DNA of 64,000 bases from Isoetes taiwanensis (GCA_021234155.1 JAJEKV010000046.1:1258280-1322279); one strand, 5' to 3'. Shown: positions 35,071 through 46,869, counted from the first letter of the stretch. The notes: generated by a model from the letters alone, not told the origin. A program made the numbers and translations.

Positions 35071-36540
35071 CTATGCATTATTAACAAAAATATATTCCCT
35101 TATATGTAACTTTATTCATGGTTTAACATAATACTGAATGGTTATGACATGACATGGCATGGATGTAACAAGGCAAAACCTAATCCACATCTCAATGGTA
35201 TAAATCTACACGAAATATCTGTGTGAGGAAATTTTTTTGGATCATGCAATCAAGAAAGTCATATCAGAAACCACTTGGTACTACCCTAATCTACATCTCA
35301 ATCTACATCTTGATTTTGCACTCTTATCTTCCCTATCTATGGCACTTAGTATTAATATTAATCATGTGATTGCATGATGCATATGGCCTTAGAGGTGCAT
35401 GGCTTGTTGGCTAGTAATGTAAGTTTTGTTATATATGATAGTATATAAAGCTTGCATATGAAGGAGATAAAGAGTCATTTCTTCTTAAAGTTGTGATCTC
35501 CATTTATCATTCAAAAGGTATCTAGGCATATATAATCCAGAGTCTGATTTTGTATTTCAGTTCGTCGCTAAGGAATTTTTCTGGAGCGCAATCCAAAACT
35601 TTATTCTTAGGGCGCATCCCCATTAGGGGACTTTTTTAGTAGTGATGCACACTTTAGCATGTCGCAACATAGCTGCTGGTTTAGTGCTGATTGCCCTTCA
35701 AGCTACCTTCCCTTGCCCTTCATTGCCCTTCAAAAATTATTGGGATGTTCTTTATTTAGATATAACATAATGAGCATATTGACAATGTGATTACTGATCA
35801 GACATGTTACCTATGAAGGTGCTGATATAGTGCTTGAATTTCGTTTTTTTGTGCATCATTAGCAAAAAAACATCCTTAGGCTGTTATCTAGGCCTGACTT
35901 TGCCACATGGCAAACCTAGCCAGGAAAAAACCATTCCCATTACCTTCAAGGCACCGGAGTTCTGATGACGAGTCCAGGGCACCTTCCCTTTCTTCAGAAG
36001 CCCACAAGAACTTCCGAATTGCCCAAGTCAGGCCTTGGGTTTGTCTTTTGTCCTCTAGCAAGTTGGATTTGTCCTCTAGCAGCTATATTCGTCTTGTAGG
36101 TCAGTTCCGATTTGTCCTGTAGCTCGCCAAGAAACCAGAAGCTCACCCACGGTAATAGGAATGGTATGCACATAATAGATTGTACGAACCCAGTTCCGAT
36201 GACATGGGAAACCCAGTTTTCGTATAATGGGGATGTGCCCTTATGCCACATTTTTTTCCAAGCAAGCAATTTGCTCCATCTATTTCCATTTTTTTTCAAG
36301 GCGTTGTTCCTGCACGGCAATCCATTCTATTCCTTGCATGGCATCTGTAAGAATCCTTGGATTAGACAACAGCTAATCTGGCATTGTTGTAGCCAGCTAG
36401 CAAGGCGGTCTGCGCGGCAATCCATTCTAATGCTTAGACGCCATCTATAAGAGTCCGTTGGATTAGGTTAGATTTGGCAGTTGATCCAACGATGAGGTAT
36501 ATAAGAAGCGAAGGACCATGCATGTTCACTTTGATTCTGA
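35071..36540. other. Non-coding region with a 100-bp-spaced repeat
   Basis: No supportable gene; the ORF at 35907-36122 is short and unrecognised. GGCAATCCATTCTA is found at 36316 and 36416, each followed by GCATCTGTAAGA or CCATCTATAAGAGTCC and TTGGATTAG, a two-copy repeat just before the next retroelement fragment. Confidence 0.5.
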
Positions 36541-36854
36541 AATTCGTTTGGAATCGGCTGTGCATTATGGACGGGACTGTCCGAGAAGATGGGCAAAAAA
36601 ACCAGTGGTCCAGGTCAAATTTTAGTGATGCTTATGGACGAGGCCAAGGCAGAGAAAACCCAGGGCGAGGTAACAAGGGTGGTCGTGGAGGTTATTGGGA
36701 TAATAACAGGGGTGGCAAAGGACAAGCTAGAGGAACAGGATCATAGCACAAGCCAACACTGCAGTTGAAGCTAGGGCTACTAATATCACGGACCCTCCTA
36801 TGGAAAGAATGTGCATGTATCCTGCAGTGGATCAGGGATATGTAGATAACCAAG

Positions 36855-37355
36855 TTGTGGTCATCAGAGTACCAGGTATTATTCATGGATTTTCTGTTTT
36901 ATTTCTTATTGATTGTGGTAGTATACATTGCTTTATTTCCCCAAAGTTGGCAAAGAAAACTAGAATCGAACATGATTAGCCGGGACCCTAGATATGTGGA
37001 GTTGGCTGATGGCAAAATTAAGACTTCTTATTCTATGGTAGAAAATCTTGAATTCCAAGTAGGAGATCTGGAGTCCCACACTAGTTTTGAAGTATTGGGC
37101 CTAGGGAAGTATGATGCTATTCTAGGTATGTCATGGTTGGGACCATATAAAGCTTGCATTGGTTGTGGGAAGCAAATAGTTACATGCCAAAGTTCTATTG
37201 GAGATAAGTATGTGCTGGAAGGATTGCCTTCATCATTAGTGGTTACCCCTTTGTCCCGGAAAAGCTTTAAGAAACAGATTAAGAGGGGTTGCATAAGAAT
37301 GGGATGCGCATTGTTGTTAGATCCATTTTTGGGTACCGCAGGGTTGCAAGAATAA
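36855..37355 (+). pseudogene. Ty3/gypsy aspartic protease region, frameshifted
   Basis: Cleaves the polyprotein during particle maturation. The start is in one frame (LIDCGSIHCFISPKLAKK near 36903-36957, where D-C-G replaces the usual D-S/T-G). After a shift near 36930-36960 the reading continues as SRDPRYVELADGKIK and YDAILGMSWLGPYKACIGCG (about 37110-37170), the conserved flap and 'ILGMDWL' region. The protein continues into the linker before reverse transcriptase with a stop at 37353. Confidence 0.75.
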
Positions 37356-37379
37356 CATATTGCCCCTGAGATCCAGAAA

Positions 37380-38050
37380 GTGTTGGATGAGTTCTTTGAT
37401 GTGTTTCCTAAAGAATTAACAGAGTTGCCTCCACATAGAATAGTAGATCATGGGATGGAACTTGTTCCAGGGGCTGAACCTACATTAAGGCCACCATATA
37501 GATTTCATGCATTAGAGATGGCTGAATTAAGGAAGCAGTTAGTAGAATTATTGGAACAAGGGTTCAAACAGCCGAGTGTTTCTCCATTTGGGGCGTCGGT
37601 TTTGTTTGTAAAGAAGAAGAATGGCACATTAAGGTTGTGTATTGATTATCGTATACTTAACCAGATTACCGTTAAGAATAAATATGCATTGCCTAGAGTT
37701 GAAGAGCTCTTTGACTAGTTGAGTCAAGCTAAGTATTTTACAAAAATTGATCTTCGATCTGGATATCATCAGATCCGGATCAAGGATACGGATATCTATA
37801 AGACTGCATTCTGGACACGATATGGACATTACAAGTTTGTTGTAATGCCATTTGGGTTGGCAAATGCTCCCGCCACCTTCATTCGCCTATTGAATGAGAT
37901 ATTCCGACCTTTCTTGGGTTTATATTGGTTTCCTTTGATGACATTTTGGTATATTCCAGGACATTAGAGAAGAATGTGGAACATATAAAACAGACATTAG
38001 TTATTTTGAGACGAGAGAAGTTGTATGGTAAGCTATCTAAGTGTTCCTTT
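37380..38050 (+). pseudogene. Ty3/gypsy reverse transcriptase, N-terminal half
   Basis: Open from [13 protein letters not shown] at 37380 with [34 protein letters not shown], and [10 protein letters not shown]; a TAG at 37716-37718 interrupts. It resumes with [18 protein letters not shown] and [21 protein letters not shown] single-base shift near 37915 destroys the catalytic FLDDILVY box (now reads as WFPLMTFWY), and the alternative frame shows the lost motif. Dead enzyme of a Ty3/gypsy polyprotein. Confidence 0.85.
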
Positions 38051-38060
38051 GCACAAAATA

Positions 38061-39610
38061 GATTGTGTTATGCCCAAATATTTTGAGACCATTGTTCTAT
38101 ATTTTTGCATGCATGCTATTGTGGCTAACAATATTAGTTCGATGCAGATGGCATCGGAATTACTGGTCGCTTGTATCTCTAGTCTTAAGTATGGTGCACC
38201 TTGGAAATTTTGGACTAGGGACGTTAATGCTAGAGGCATATTTATCATGATTAAGCATTATGCTAATGGTAATGTTAAGTTAAGGATTGCAAATGCTTTA
38301 ATGGTTGAAATACCATTGAATATGAAATAGGTGAGCACCTCTTAAATCGGAGATGCCACCAATGACCGGCATATAGTAGCGTGAGCTGCTGGAACGGAAT
38401 CGGCCACCGCCGATTTGGCTCCTGGGCCAAGGCCAACTGCTACTGGGTGGTCGCCATGTGGTGATGCCACGTTGGCAGGAGATCATATCAAGGAAGTGGC
38501 AGCCTGTAACAAAAAAAGGGAGGAGAAGCCGAAAGATTATGGAGAAGCGAAATCTGGAGAAGAAATTCAAAAGCAGAGCTTGGAATATTAGGAGTGGAGG
38601 GAAGTGGTTGCAGTGTTGCTGTAGCTCGTGAACTGAGCGTAATTTCGAGGCAATTGGTAAGCCTTAAGATTGGAGAATCTGGTTGCCATGGTAGATGGGG
38701 TCTTCTGGAAAGGAGACAAAACCAAAGCTTACCTCAGACTCAAAATTAATGAAGCTTCAACTTGAGGGCATCCTAGGATTACCCAAAGGACTTCCCCTTA
38801 AATAATATTCTGTACTAGCTCTGTGACTCCCTCTGTAGAAACCGGTTCTGTAAGAAAAGCTTGTAGGCGCTATAGGAAGTACTGGCTTGGCTTGGACCAC
38901 GATGGATTTCATGGTTGTCTAGTAGAAACGATAAGGTTTATGCTGTTAACAAGCAAGCTGACATAGTCTTATACATAGCACGCTTCTTGATGTGTTCTTG
39001 TGAAAGAACATAATGGCAGGCAAATGCTTACCTTAAGAATTCTCTTATACCGGTGAGATAGATATATGACCTTGGTATGGGACAAGGTTATATGTGTATC
39101 AATAGGCCCGGATTATTGGAAGTTCTATGGAGCTCTGCTCCATTGTAGAAGCATCCTCATCTCACAATGTACTTATCCAAGGGAGTTTATGGGGGCATGT
39201 ATGTAGATGAGCGACCTTATCTTGATAGGAACTTCTGGTACTAGTTAGATGAAATCTATCGCTGGTATAGGACGGTGATGGACGTAGTCAACAATCTAGT
39301 GTTCGGGGTTCTTATAATGCATGCAGTTTCTCCCTCACTTTGGATCCACCAGCGCGGGGGTTCTGGACGACATACTGTCATGTTACTAACACGTAGAAGC
39401 TTGTGCAGGTTGTTTGATAGCTGATGGAGCATACGTGTGTATATAGTCATCTGTGTTGTCGTCTTGTTATCTGTATACGTGACTTTTATGTATATAGTCT
39501 CGTGGGAGGAAGTACTTATTCTGTGTACTCTGATGATTTGATGTGAATATAAATCGAAATTTTTGGTACTAAAATTTTGGTTCGTAAGAGTGGTATCTTT
39601 GTGGCTTAGA
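38061..39610. other. Non-coding spacer, probably includes LTR remnant of the next element
   Basis: No supportable gene. TGGTATC at 39591-39597 resembles the start of an initiator-tRNA primer site. The 200-300 bases before it (TATATAG-rich and GTGTGTATATAGTC) look like the end of an LTR for the gag that follows, but no second copy exists in the window to prove it. Confidence 0.4.
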
Positions 39611-39625
39611 CCTTGAGTAGCTGAG

Positions 39626-40710
39626 ATGGAGCACAGCGAGACTAGTGCAAGCACCCATACTATAGCGGGACAGGCAACTCCTATGGAGGAGGACCCTGAT
39701 GTATGAGGGCTAGTTGCTCGCATACAGAAAACCCAGAAGAACCTGGAGACCATGCAGACGAAGTGGAGTGAGGACTTGCTGGGCGTGCAGCAGAGCCTTA
39801 AGGCAGTATTAGATACTCATACTGCTATGAGAACTGTATTAGAGACCCTTGCTGGCACGGATGGCCATGGGAAGTCTGTAGAGAAAGCGAAGTCTCCGGC
39901 AGTTGTGGTGGTAGACCTGGATGTTCCTGGTACTAGTGCTGCTATGGAGCAGTTACTGAAGAGCTCCGGATTGAGCAAGGAGGACATACGCAGTCTTGAG
40001 CGCACGAAGATCCCAGATTGGGATGGGAAGGCACTGTTGAGGAGGCGATGGCTTGGATTGACAGGCTTGAGACTTTTTTTGAGGCTATCAATAAAGGTGA
40101 TAAGGCGCGATTGTTCATTGGGCAGATGCGACTGAAATCGGATGCCTATAGTTGGTGGAATGGCCCCACCATGAAGAAGGAGATGAATATCTGGTCCGAT
40201 TTCAGGAAGTACTTTATTGGGGAGTATGCACCTCCGCATGATACTCATGATGCGCTTGAGAAGCTGTGATACTGTAAGCAGACAGGTTCTCTCAATGCTT
40301 ATATCAATAAGGTACGGGGTTATATCCACAGGGTTGGAGATTTGTCCGAAGCTTGGCAGATTGATTTCTTCCTAGGTGGCCTATCCAGTGTTGCTCTCAA
40401 GAAGCAGATAATCGGGTTGAAGCCCGAGGATTTGAGAAGGCGACGATGTTGGCTCGTCAGCTTGGGGAAGAAGATGAATCCTTTAATGGAAGTTCTCAAA
40501 GAGGAAAAACTGTTTTTTTCAAAAAGAAAAAGTCTGAACAGTCTAAGCCTAAATCTGCAGGTGGAGAGTCCAAGAAGCGCAAGGCGGACTCTAAGTCTAG
40601 TGGTCCCAGGAAGGGGATTTTCTGCTATAGGTGTAGGGAGCCGGGGCACATTAGCCATGAGTGCTCTCAGCCACAGAACAAGAAAACTGATAACAAGAAA
40701 GCAAACGTGA
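39626..40710 (+). pseudogene. Ty3/gypsy gag with CCHC knuckle, frameshifted
   Basis: Starts MEHSETSAS at 39626; TGA at about 39704; then a coiled-coil-like stretch with ARIQKTQKNLETMQ. A shift near 40020-40040 leads to the capsid core EEAMAWIDRLETFFEAI and FRKYFIGEYAPPHD, a TGA near 40266, and GYIHRVGDLSEAWQIDFFLG. A further shift near 40440 leads to a Lys/Ser-rich segment and the knuckle CYRCREPGHISHEC (about 40624-40665), C-X2-C-X4-H-X4-C. It binds and packages the element RNA when intact. Confidence 0.85.
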
Positions 40711-41150
40711 CTGAAAAGGCTGAAGAAGTATTGAAATCTAAGACGGTTTCAGTCATTGCCATGGAGGAGCTGTGCGCGCTAGATAAGGCTGCAAGCAAGG
40801 ACATCATGGATGTGTTTGCTGGACGGGTGATTAGATTCTTGGGCAGAATCTTGGGCCAAAACATTGTAGTGTTATTGGATTGTGGCTCTTCTGACATGTT
40901 TATCTCTTCTAAGTTGGTGGAAGAACTACACTTACCTTGTATAAAGACTAACAAGTACAAGATAGATGGTCCTTTTGTGCACGATTCTCAAGTGGAGGAC
41001 CGTAAAGCTGTTGGGGTGCCCTTGAATATTCAAGGCTACCAGGAAAAGCTTGAATTTGACCTCTTGGATGTCGGTCGGTATGATATGGTGCTGGGGATAA
41101 CATGGTTGCAGCGGTTTAAGCCTACTGCAATAGATTGGAACACTCACTAG
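40711..41150 (+). pseudogene. Ty3/gypsy aspartic protease
   Basis: Continues in frame from the gag C-terminus. The active-site motif reads VVLLDCGSSDMFIS (about 40867-40908), with D-C-G in place of the usual D-S/T-G, the same substitution as the element at 36.9 kb. The distal motif YDMVLGITWLQRF is at about 41080-41118. It ends at TAG 41148-41150, after which the pol linker reads on in the same frame. Processes the gag-pol polyprotein in intact relatives. Confidence 0.78.
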
Positions 41151-41395
41151 GTGACGCTGAAGCACGATGGGCGTGAGATCTATTTGCAAGGGAGTCCTTT
41201 GATGGGAACTTCCAAGATCGTGTCGTCGCTTCAGGTCAAGAAACTGGTACGTAAATCTTCTAATCAACGTTTTCTTTATTTATTGATGAATGTTATCCTG
41301 CTTTTGAGTGCTGTCATATGAGTGTTGATAGTGAGGTCATGGAGAATTCAAAATGCCAAAAAGATTTGCAGGATCTGTTGTATGAATTTTAGGAC

Positions 41396-41970
41396 ATGTT
41401 CCCTGAGGAACTGCCTGAAGGTCTTCCCCCTGGTAGAGGGATTGAACATGAGATTGATTTAGAGCCTGAATCCAAACCTGTGTTACGTAGCCCTTATAGA
41501 TTGTCCATATTGGAGCAAGAGGAGGTAAAGAAGCAGGTTCATGAATTGTTAGCCAAAGGGTTTGTGAGACCTAGCAAATCCCCTTATGGTGCTCCTGTCA
41601 TTCTAGTCAAGAAAAAAGGCAATTCAATGCGGATGTGCATTGATTATCGTGCCTTGAATAAGATCACAATCAAGAATAGGTACCCTTTACCTAGGATTGA
41701 TGAGGTCATGGATAGATTAACAGGAGCTAAGTATTTTTCTAAGTTATTTGCGCAATGGTATCACCAGATACGGGTGAAGGAGTCGAATGTACATAAGACT
41801 GCCTTCAGGACTACCTTTGGTCATTTTGAATTTTTGGAGATGCCTTTTAGACTAACAAATGCTCCTGCTAACTTTAATGAGGTTTTTGCAGGATGTCTTG
41901 ATACTTTTGTTGAAGTATTCTTAGATGATATCCTGGTGTATGTGAGCAATTTAGAGATTTCTACTCCAAT
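41396..41970 (+). pseudogene. Ty3/gypsy reverse transcriptase, truncated
   Basis: Open frame with [83 protein letters not shown] and the catalytic box [10 protein letters not shown] (about 41914-41943). The active-site Asp pair is therefore intact, but the domain ends abruptly and runs into LINE-derived sequence. Ala-Gln-Trp replaces the usual Leu-Arg-Ser in the 'DLRSGYHQI' box. Confidence 0.87.
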
Positions 41971-41989
41971 CTCCCTAGAGTGCTTGACC

Positions 41990-43950
41990 ACAACTCCATG
42001 AAAAGTTTCTATTCAAATCTGAAATCTTCCAAAGCCAGGATTAAAAATTGGATAAAGCATTTACATAAAGCTAAAGCTGCTGAGAAAAAGCTTTTATTTC
42101 ATAAAATGAGAGATACCAGAATGGCTTTGCAAGATGATCCTTATAACTCTTTGATATAGTGCAGGGATTTGTAAAAAAAGAAGGGAGTCTGAATGAATTC
42201 TGGTCAACTTATGAACTGGTGACTGTGTAAGTTCTTTGCTGATGGTCCTGTAGATGACAAGAATCTGTTAGCATAACTTGAGTTGCTGTTATGGCAGGGA
42301 TGTCAGCAACTTAATGAAATGAATTATGAAGGCAGATGGGAATAATGCATGATTTTGAATACAGATGGGAATAATGCATGACAAAATGCATGGCAGATGC
42401 TCCTGCATGGAAACTATGTGCTTGTTAAGCTTAAATCTTTGGATTTGACAACTTGCACACTGCTCTCAAATGATCTTTGGTCCTGCGCTTCTGTATAAGC
42501 CACTAAACTTTTAGGCACACCTCTATCTCTTAACACGAATCTCACTGGTTTGTGGTCCCCTATTATTGAGAAAATTCGATCCAAGCTTCATATGTATAGA
42601 AATTCTCTATCTCTGGCAGGTAGAACGATTATTGCCAATCAAGTTCTTACTAGCTCTCATATTTATTTCTCCTCAGCCTTAGTTGCTCATGCTATTGTTT
42701 ATAAGCAAATTGAGAAAATCATAAGAGGATTTATTTGGAATAGCAATAATATGGTTAACTGGAGTACTATTACAAAAAAAAAGAAAAAGGATGGTGGTCT
42801 TGCATGCAAGAATCTTCATAAACAGGCTCAAGCCCTTGGTGGCAAATTTGTTTGGGAAGGCTCTAAATGGTTCTTCTAGTGCAGCTTCAAAATTCATTAC
42901 CTACTGGCTTCAAAAGAGTTCTCCAATGGGGCATCCTTCTGTTGCTTATGATCTGCCCAATTATGCCTTTTGCGAGCTTTCTTCGGCTGCCAGCATGTCC
43001 CCTTTAATTAGAAACATTCTAAAGGCTTGGAATAATATGTATCTTGCTTTCACTTATAATTCTGTGAACAAAATTCATTTCTCTATGCCTATTTTTTGGT
43101 CTCCTATCTTTAATGATCATCCCAATTATGTGCTTGCCTTGAAGCATCCCCAAATTTATAAGAAATGGAACTCAAATGGGATAAAAACTTTGGGTGATCT
43201 TTGGAATAATGGTAGATGGATTACTTGGTCAAATCTAAAAATAAAAGTCAGAGGTTATGTTTCAGACAAGAAAATATACAATCATATCAGAGTTAAAGTT
43301 GGAAATTCTACTCCTTCTCAAGCTCAAATTGTTGGCTTGGACTGGCATTAAATAATGAATCATGTTGCAAGGTTAGCTCTATTTATGACCATTTGAATCA
43401 AAATTTTGGTTCTGCTAAGTCTTCTGTTGTATGGAATATTGATATGAATGCTACTAAAATTCTATTTGCCAATGTGTGGAATTCTTATACATCCAGGAAA
43501 TTTTCCTTATTTATTTTGCTCATTGCTAACAAAAGTATTCCTTGCCTCGAGACCGTTGCTTAAAGAAATCCTAACTTGTCTGCAAACTGCCCCTTGAATT
43601 GTAATGGTATTGAAAATATGGAGCACATTTTTTTCTGCCCAAAGCTGAATTCTTTTTGGATTTCGTTCAAAAATCATTTTGGTCACTATGATAGAACCTC
43701 CATTATCAGCTTCTTGCAAGGGAATAGTACTTCCAAAAATACTATTGCTTTTTTTACTCTCTGGATATTTGAAAGTCGAGAAATAGATGCTTATATGGTC
43801 AATAGAGGTTTTCAATGACTTGGATTAAGTTGCACTGCTCATAGAAACATTTATTCTGATAATTATGACAGGTGTTGGGATCAACTTGATGAATATGTTG
43901 GGTATCATAATTTATTTATATCAAGCATTCCTTTCAGAGGTACTAACTAA
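41990..43950 (+). mobile_element. Internally deleted LINE, 3' half
   Basis: 41995-42165 reads as the LINE endonuclease/RT linker (SSKARIKNWIKHLHKAKAAE). There follows a non-coding gap to 42490, and then the region after the RT catalytic core: LGTPLSLNTN, IIEKIRSKLHMYRNSLSLAG, IANQVLTSSHIYFSSA and IEKIIRGFIWN, in about 42500-42760. The region 42790-43350 is open. The C-terminal zinc-binding RVT domain has CPLNCNGIENMEHIFFCPK (43588-43644). Catalytic RT motifs are deleted. Confidence 0.82.
42331..42383. repeat. Direct repeat CAGATGGGAATAATGCATGA
   Basis: The 20-base word occurs twice, 30 bases apart, within the deleted part of the LINE, suggesting a slippage duplication. Confidence 0.8.
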
Positions 43951-44855
43951 AGCTTTATTCATAGGATATATGGAGCTTTGCAAAAGGCCTCACACAAACA
44001 AATATTTTGTAATAGCAGATAGTCACTCATAAATGAGGTAATAAGATATGGATGGAAAGGAAACATGAACATCAGGTGATATACCCCCCCAACAATCAAT
44101 GGGCAGTCAGACATATGATTTAAGCTGAAATTAGGAAAGCTACTGAAAGAGTATTGGCAGGGATATTCACAAGAGAAGTGATGCAAATGGTACATATATT
44201 CTAGTTTATTGAAAAACATCATTATGACTTCACTGATAGGCAGTTCTCGAGGTATAGGAAAATGTATCACTCATAGGATGTTAGCTGACAGTTATTATGG
44301 TGCATTGATTCTTCTCATGATACAACATGACTTCTTCAGATTGATTAGGGATCAGTTATGGATAGCTGAGTCTTACACCTTTGGAACCTCTGCCAATTTT
44401 TCATCTCGATTCAATCAACTCTCTCTCTCTGCTGACTCTAATGATCTTAAAATCCCAACAATTCCCTCTGGCACAATTGATAGCATTGCCTCAAACTGGA
44501 TGCAGTAATTTCCTTCGTTTTTGCAGGTTGGATAGCTGTTTTCGTGAAAGTGGTTACTTGGAGATTATATTGTTGTTCATAATTTTGGCAACTTTTGCCA
44601 TCTGAGACATATGGTCAAAGATCTTTGCTACCTTTTATGTAGCAGGGTTCACTTTTTGGAAGATTTGTGGCTGCTGCTTCTCAAAGACATTATCTGATTG
44701 TGTAATTTTCAATCCATCGAACCGACTTTCCTTTCAAAACTGGTGCAGAAATTTTTGCTACTTTTTATCCTGTCATTTTGTTTCAAAATATTTTGGAACT
44801 GATTTTGTTAAGTCCATATGAGGACTTATCAAGAACTTTGTATGTTTTTTCTTAA
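43951..44855. other. Region without an identified gene
   Basis: The longest plus frame (44209-44508, 99 codons) contains GSSRGIGK, which superficially recalls a dinucleotide-binding loop, but nothing around it supports a dehydrogenase. I see no other feature. Confidence 0.4.
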
Positions 44856-45421
44856 TTAGTGAACATTGTCATACATATCCCGAACAACCTCGCATCGTTG
44901 ATGGCGCTCCAAACGAGCCGCCGTTTGGCAAAGAAGTTCTTCAGGAGTGAAACCACGAGCCGACATGATGGAAAGAAGGAAAAAAAGAAAAATCAGACCC
45001 GGCAGTGGCGACAGTGTTTGGGGTCTGGGTTCGGGAACTTCTGCAAGACAGCCCTCTGTGAGGACCCGTGGATCAAACAGGAGAATCGGTAGCTGTGTCA
45101 CGCGGGATTTGCAAAAGAAACAAAGGAAAAGGAAAAGAGAGAACAAAAGAAAACAATGAGAACACAATGATGAGAACAAAACTCCTTGATATCAATGATG
45201 ATACATGAGCTCTCGCAATAGAGAGAAACAAAATGGAGACTAGACCAAAAACTCATCTAAAACTCGAATGCTAGCTCTACTCATATATATAGTACAATGG
45301 CCTTTGGCCCAATATAGATACTCTGTCAGATCTCGGTGCCGACTCCTGGAAGGAGGCCTGATTTGCAGTGAATGTTGGCGTGCCTCTTGAGGTGCTCGAA
45401 ATCACGCCGGCCCGGCGCCCA

Positions 45422-46062
45422 TCACTTGTCCGTTTTCGCCTCCTCTTCTTTGGCGTGCTCGCGGGCCTTCAAGCGGGTCTGGCGCTTGATCTGGCGCTGG
45501 TCTTCTGGCCGGGCTTTTTGACGACCGACCGCACCTCGACCGTGGATCCTTGTTCTTGACCTGGTCCGTCGTGTGCATGAATAGTCCTGCATCAAAGACG
45601 CATAGACTAACACTCCCCCACCAAATGACACTCGTGGGAGGAGAAAAAGGGGAACTGTTTGGATGGCGGAAACCCAAAGGCCTGAAATTCATCCCGGGCG
45701 GTATGGAGGATGGGGCCATTATGATAGTTCCCAATGAGATCTTGGCGGCACGGAGATTTCCAGGAGTGGTGAGACCGATTCTTTGGAAGAGCGCCAATGA
45801 GAAAGCCAAAGTGCACCATTTCTTCCAAGGCACGGTGCAGCTTCGCAGGACATACCGGCATTCCATGAGAAGGCAGTCCAAGACCGGGCACCGGACGCCG
45901 GCATTCGGGTTGCAATAATGATAGATGCTGTCGGTTGAGAGAACTCAACAGGAGGCACTTTAAAGCAGCACAAAAGCCTGCTTGGTCTGCAGGTAATCGA
46001 GGGATCCGGGAGGTGGCGGACGCCCAAAAAAGAGATCAAGGCCGAGACAACTTGAGTGGGCG
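45422..46062 (-). pseudogene. Likely frameshifted continuation of the 266-residue ORF
   Basis: Open segments in alternating minus frames include ARTWIYIPNGVVVTPTQVVS, LHRALEEMVHFGFLIGALPK, HTARDEFQAFGFPPSKQF and the Lys/Arg/Glu-rich KAREHAKEEEAKTDK tail that stops at 45422. The switching between frames without long gaps is what several small indels in one coding region would give. Function unknown. Confidence 0.35.
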
Positions 46063-46863
46063 TCACAACCACGCCATTAGGGATGTAGATCCACGTTCGG
46101 GCAGCTCCAAAGTAGCACCATTCTCCCAATTAGAGCATCGAACAAAACACGGATCCCAGCGGAGATCCGTGGAGATCTGAGGAGGAGTCCACCTAGCGTG
46201 GCCTTCCAGGACCTTAGTCCAAAAGGGAAGACGCCAATCCGAGGTGAGATACCTGGGGCGTGCGGGTGCACCTAATGAAGCATACGGAGATTGAGCCATG
46301 CCCGTGGACGTGGGCTGCTGGGCCTGCTCTTTGAATTCACGAACAAGGTCTGCATCAAGAGCACGGCACCACTGGTCCCAATCTGAATCTAAGAGCATGG
46401 TATAGACTGGAGGATTAACCCAACCAGTGGGTATAGTCTTGCTGTCCAGAAGGGCACGCAGGGAGTTGTAGCCATCCAGGTGCTGCATATAAATTTGCGC
46501 AAACGGAAGATCCTCAGGATGGCCTAAATTCTTCCGCACCTGTTCCAGCGTCTCAGCTTGCCATAGAGGTAGGTGATGAGCAAGCTCAGGCATGTACTCA
46601 GTGCATAGAGTGTTGGACCGAGCAGGATCCTGTAAATAGGGATTGTTTTCTAATAACAACCAGTGAGCATGAGGGTTGCCTTGAAAAAATCGATGTGCCT
46701 CATCTCTGAATTTATCTTGTGTATCAGCCAGATAGAAATCATGAAAAATATAAGCCATAGGCTGAACAACACGGAAGATGACCAAATCAGAATCCTCACA
46801 GTGGAGTTGATCAAAGACTAAAAGGGCACAGAGTAAGCCTTTGTCTTCACTTGCTAGTCGCAT
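46063..46863 (-). CDS. Unidentified 266-residue ORF, longest in the window
   Basis: Starts MRLASEDKGLLCALLVFDQL. It is acidic and Trp/His-containing, with HWLLLENNPYLQDPARSN, LPLWQAETLEQVRKNLGHPE, and DSDWDQWCRALDADLVREF. No signal peptide or membrane segment stands out. It has protein-like composition and no simple-repeat origin, so it is probably genuine coding sequence. The C-terminus shifts near 46080; the neighbouring frame reads IPNGVVVTPTQVVSALISF and then further frames reach a basic tail (QRQIKRQTRLKAREHAKEEE) ending at 45423. That suggests one longer protein broken by indels. I do not recognise the family. A retroelement gag or an LTR-encoded protein is possible. Confidence 0.5.
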   Translation of the reverse strand: MRLASEDKGLLCALLVFDQLHCEDSDLVIFRVVQPMAYIFHDFYLADTQDKFRDEAHRFFQGNPHAHWLLLENNPYLQDPARSNTLCTEYMPELAHHLPLWQAETLEQVRKNLGHPEDLPFAQIYMQHLDGYNSLRALLDSKTIPTGWVNPPVYTMLLDSDWDQWCRALDADLVREFKEQAQQPTSTGMAQSPYASLGAPARPRYLTSDWRLPFWTKVLEGHARWTPPQISTDLRWDPCFVRCSNWENGATLELPERGSTSLMAWL

Positions 46864-46869
46864 TAAGGG

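Larger units (their letters stand above)
36540..38060 (+). mobile_element. Truncated Ty3/gypsy element (gag tail, protease, RT)
   Basis: A Gly/Arg/Asn-rich gag tail, an aspartic protease and the N-terminal half of reverse transcriptase follow in order on the plus strand. Sequence identity to a retroelement stops after 'REKLYGKLSKCSF' near 38050; RNase H, integrase and LTRs are absent. It was truncated by deletion or by a later insertion. Confidence 0.82.
39626..41970 (+). mobile_element. Truncated Ty3/gypsy element with gag, protease and RT
   Basis: Gag, zinc knuckle, protease and reverse transcriptase follow in order on the plus strand, then the sequence changes abruptly to LINE-type coding sequence near 41960-41995. 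RNase H and integrase are missing. Gene order and motifs are those of Ty3/gypsy. Confidence 0.85.
44862..46863 (-). mobile_element. Probable minus-strand retroelement unit of uncertain type
   Basis: Read on the minus strand, there is a long ORF (46863-46063), a basic C-terminal coding stretch (to about 45423), a TATA-like TACTATATATATGAG near 45280-45295, a pyrimidine-rich leader, a CTGTCGCCACTGCCGGG stretch resembling a degenerate tRNA primer site (about 45003-45020), and then a short ORF starting MSARGFTPEELLCQ at 44976. This looks like an interior end joined to an LTR and leader, but no second LTR copy lies in the window. Confidence 0.35.

Noticed and set aside
44209-44508. Short-chain dehydrogenase, from GSSRGIGK
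   Set aside because: No Y-x-x-x-K active site or other family sequence follows; the match is a short chance motif.
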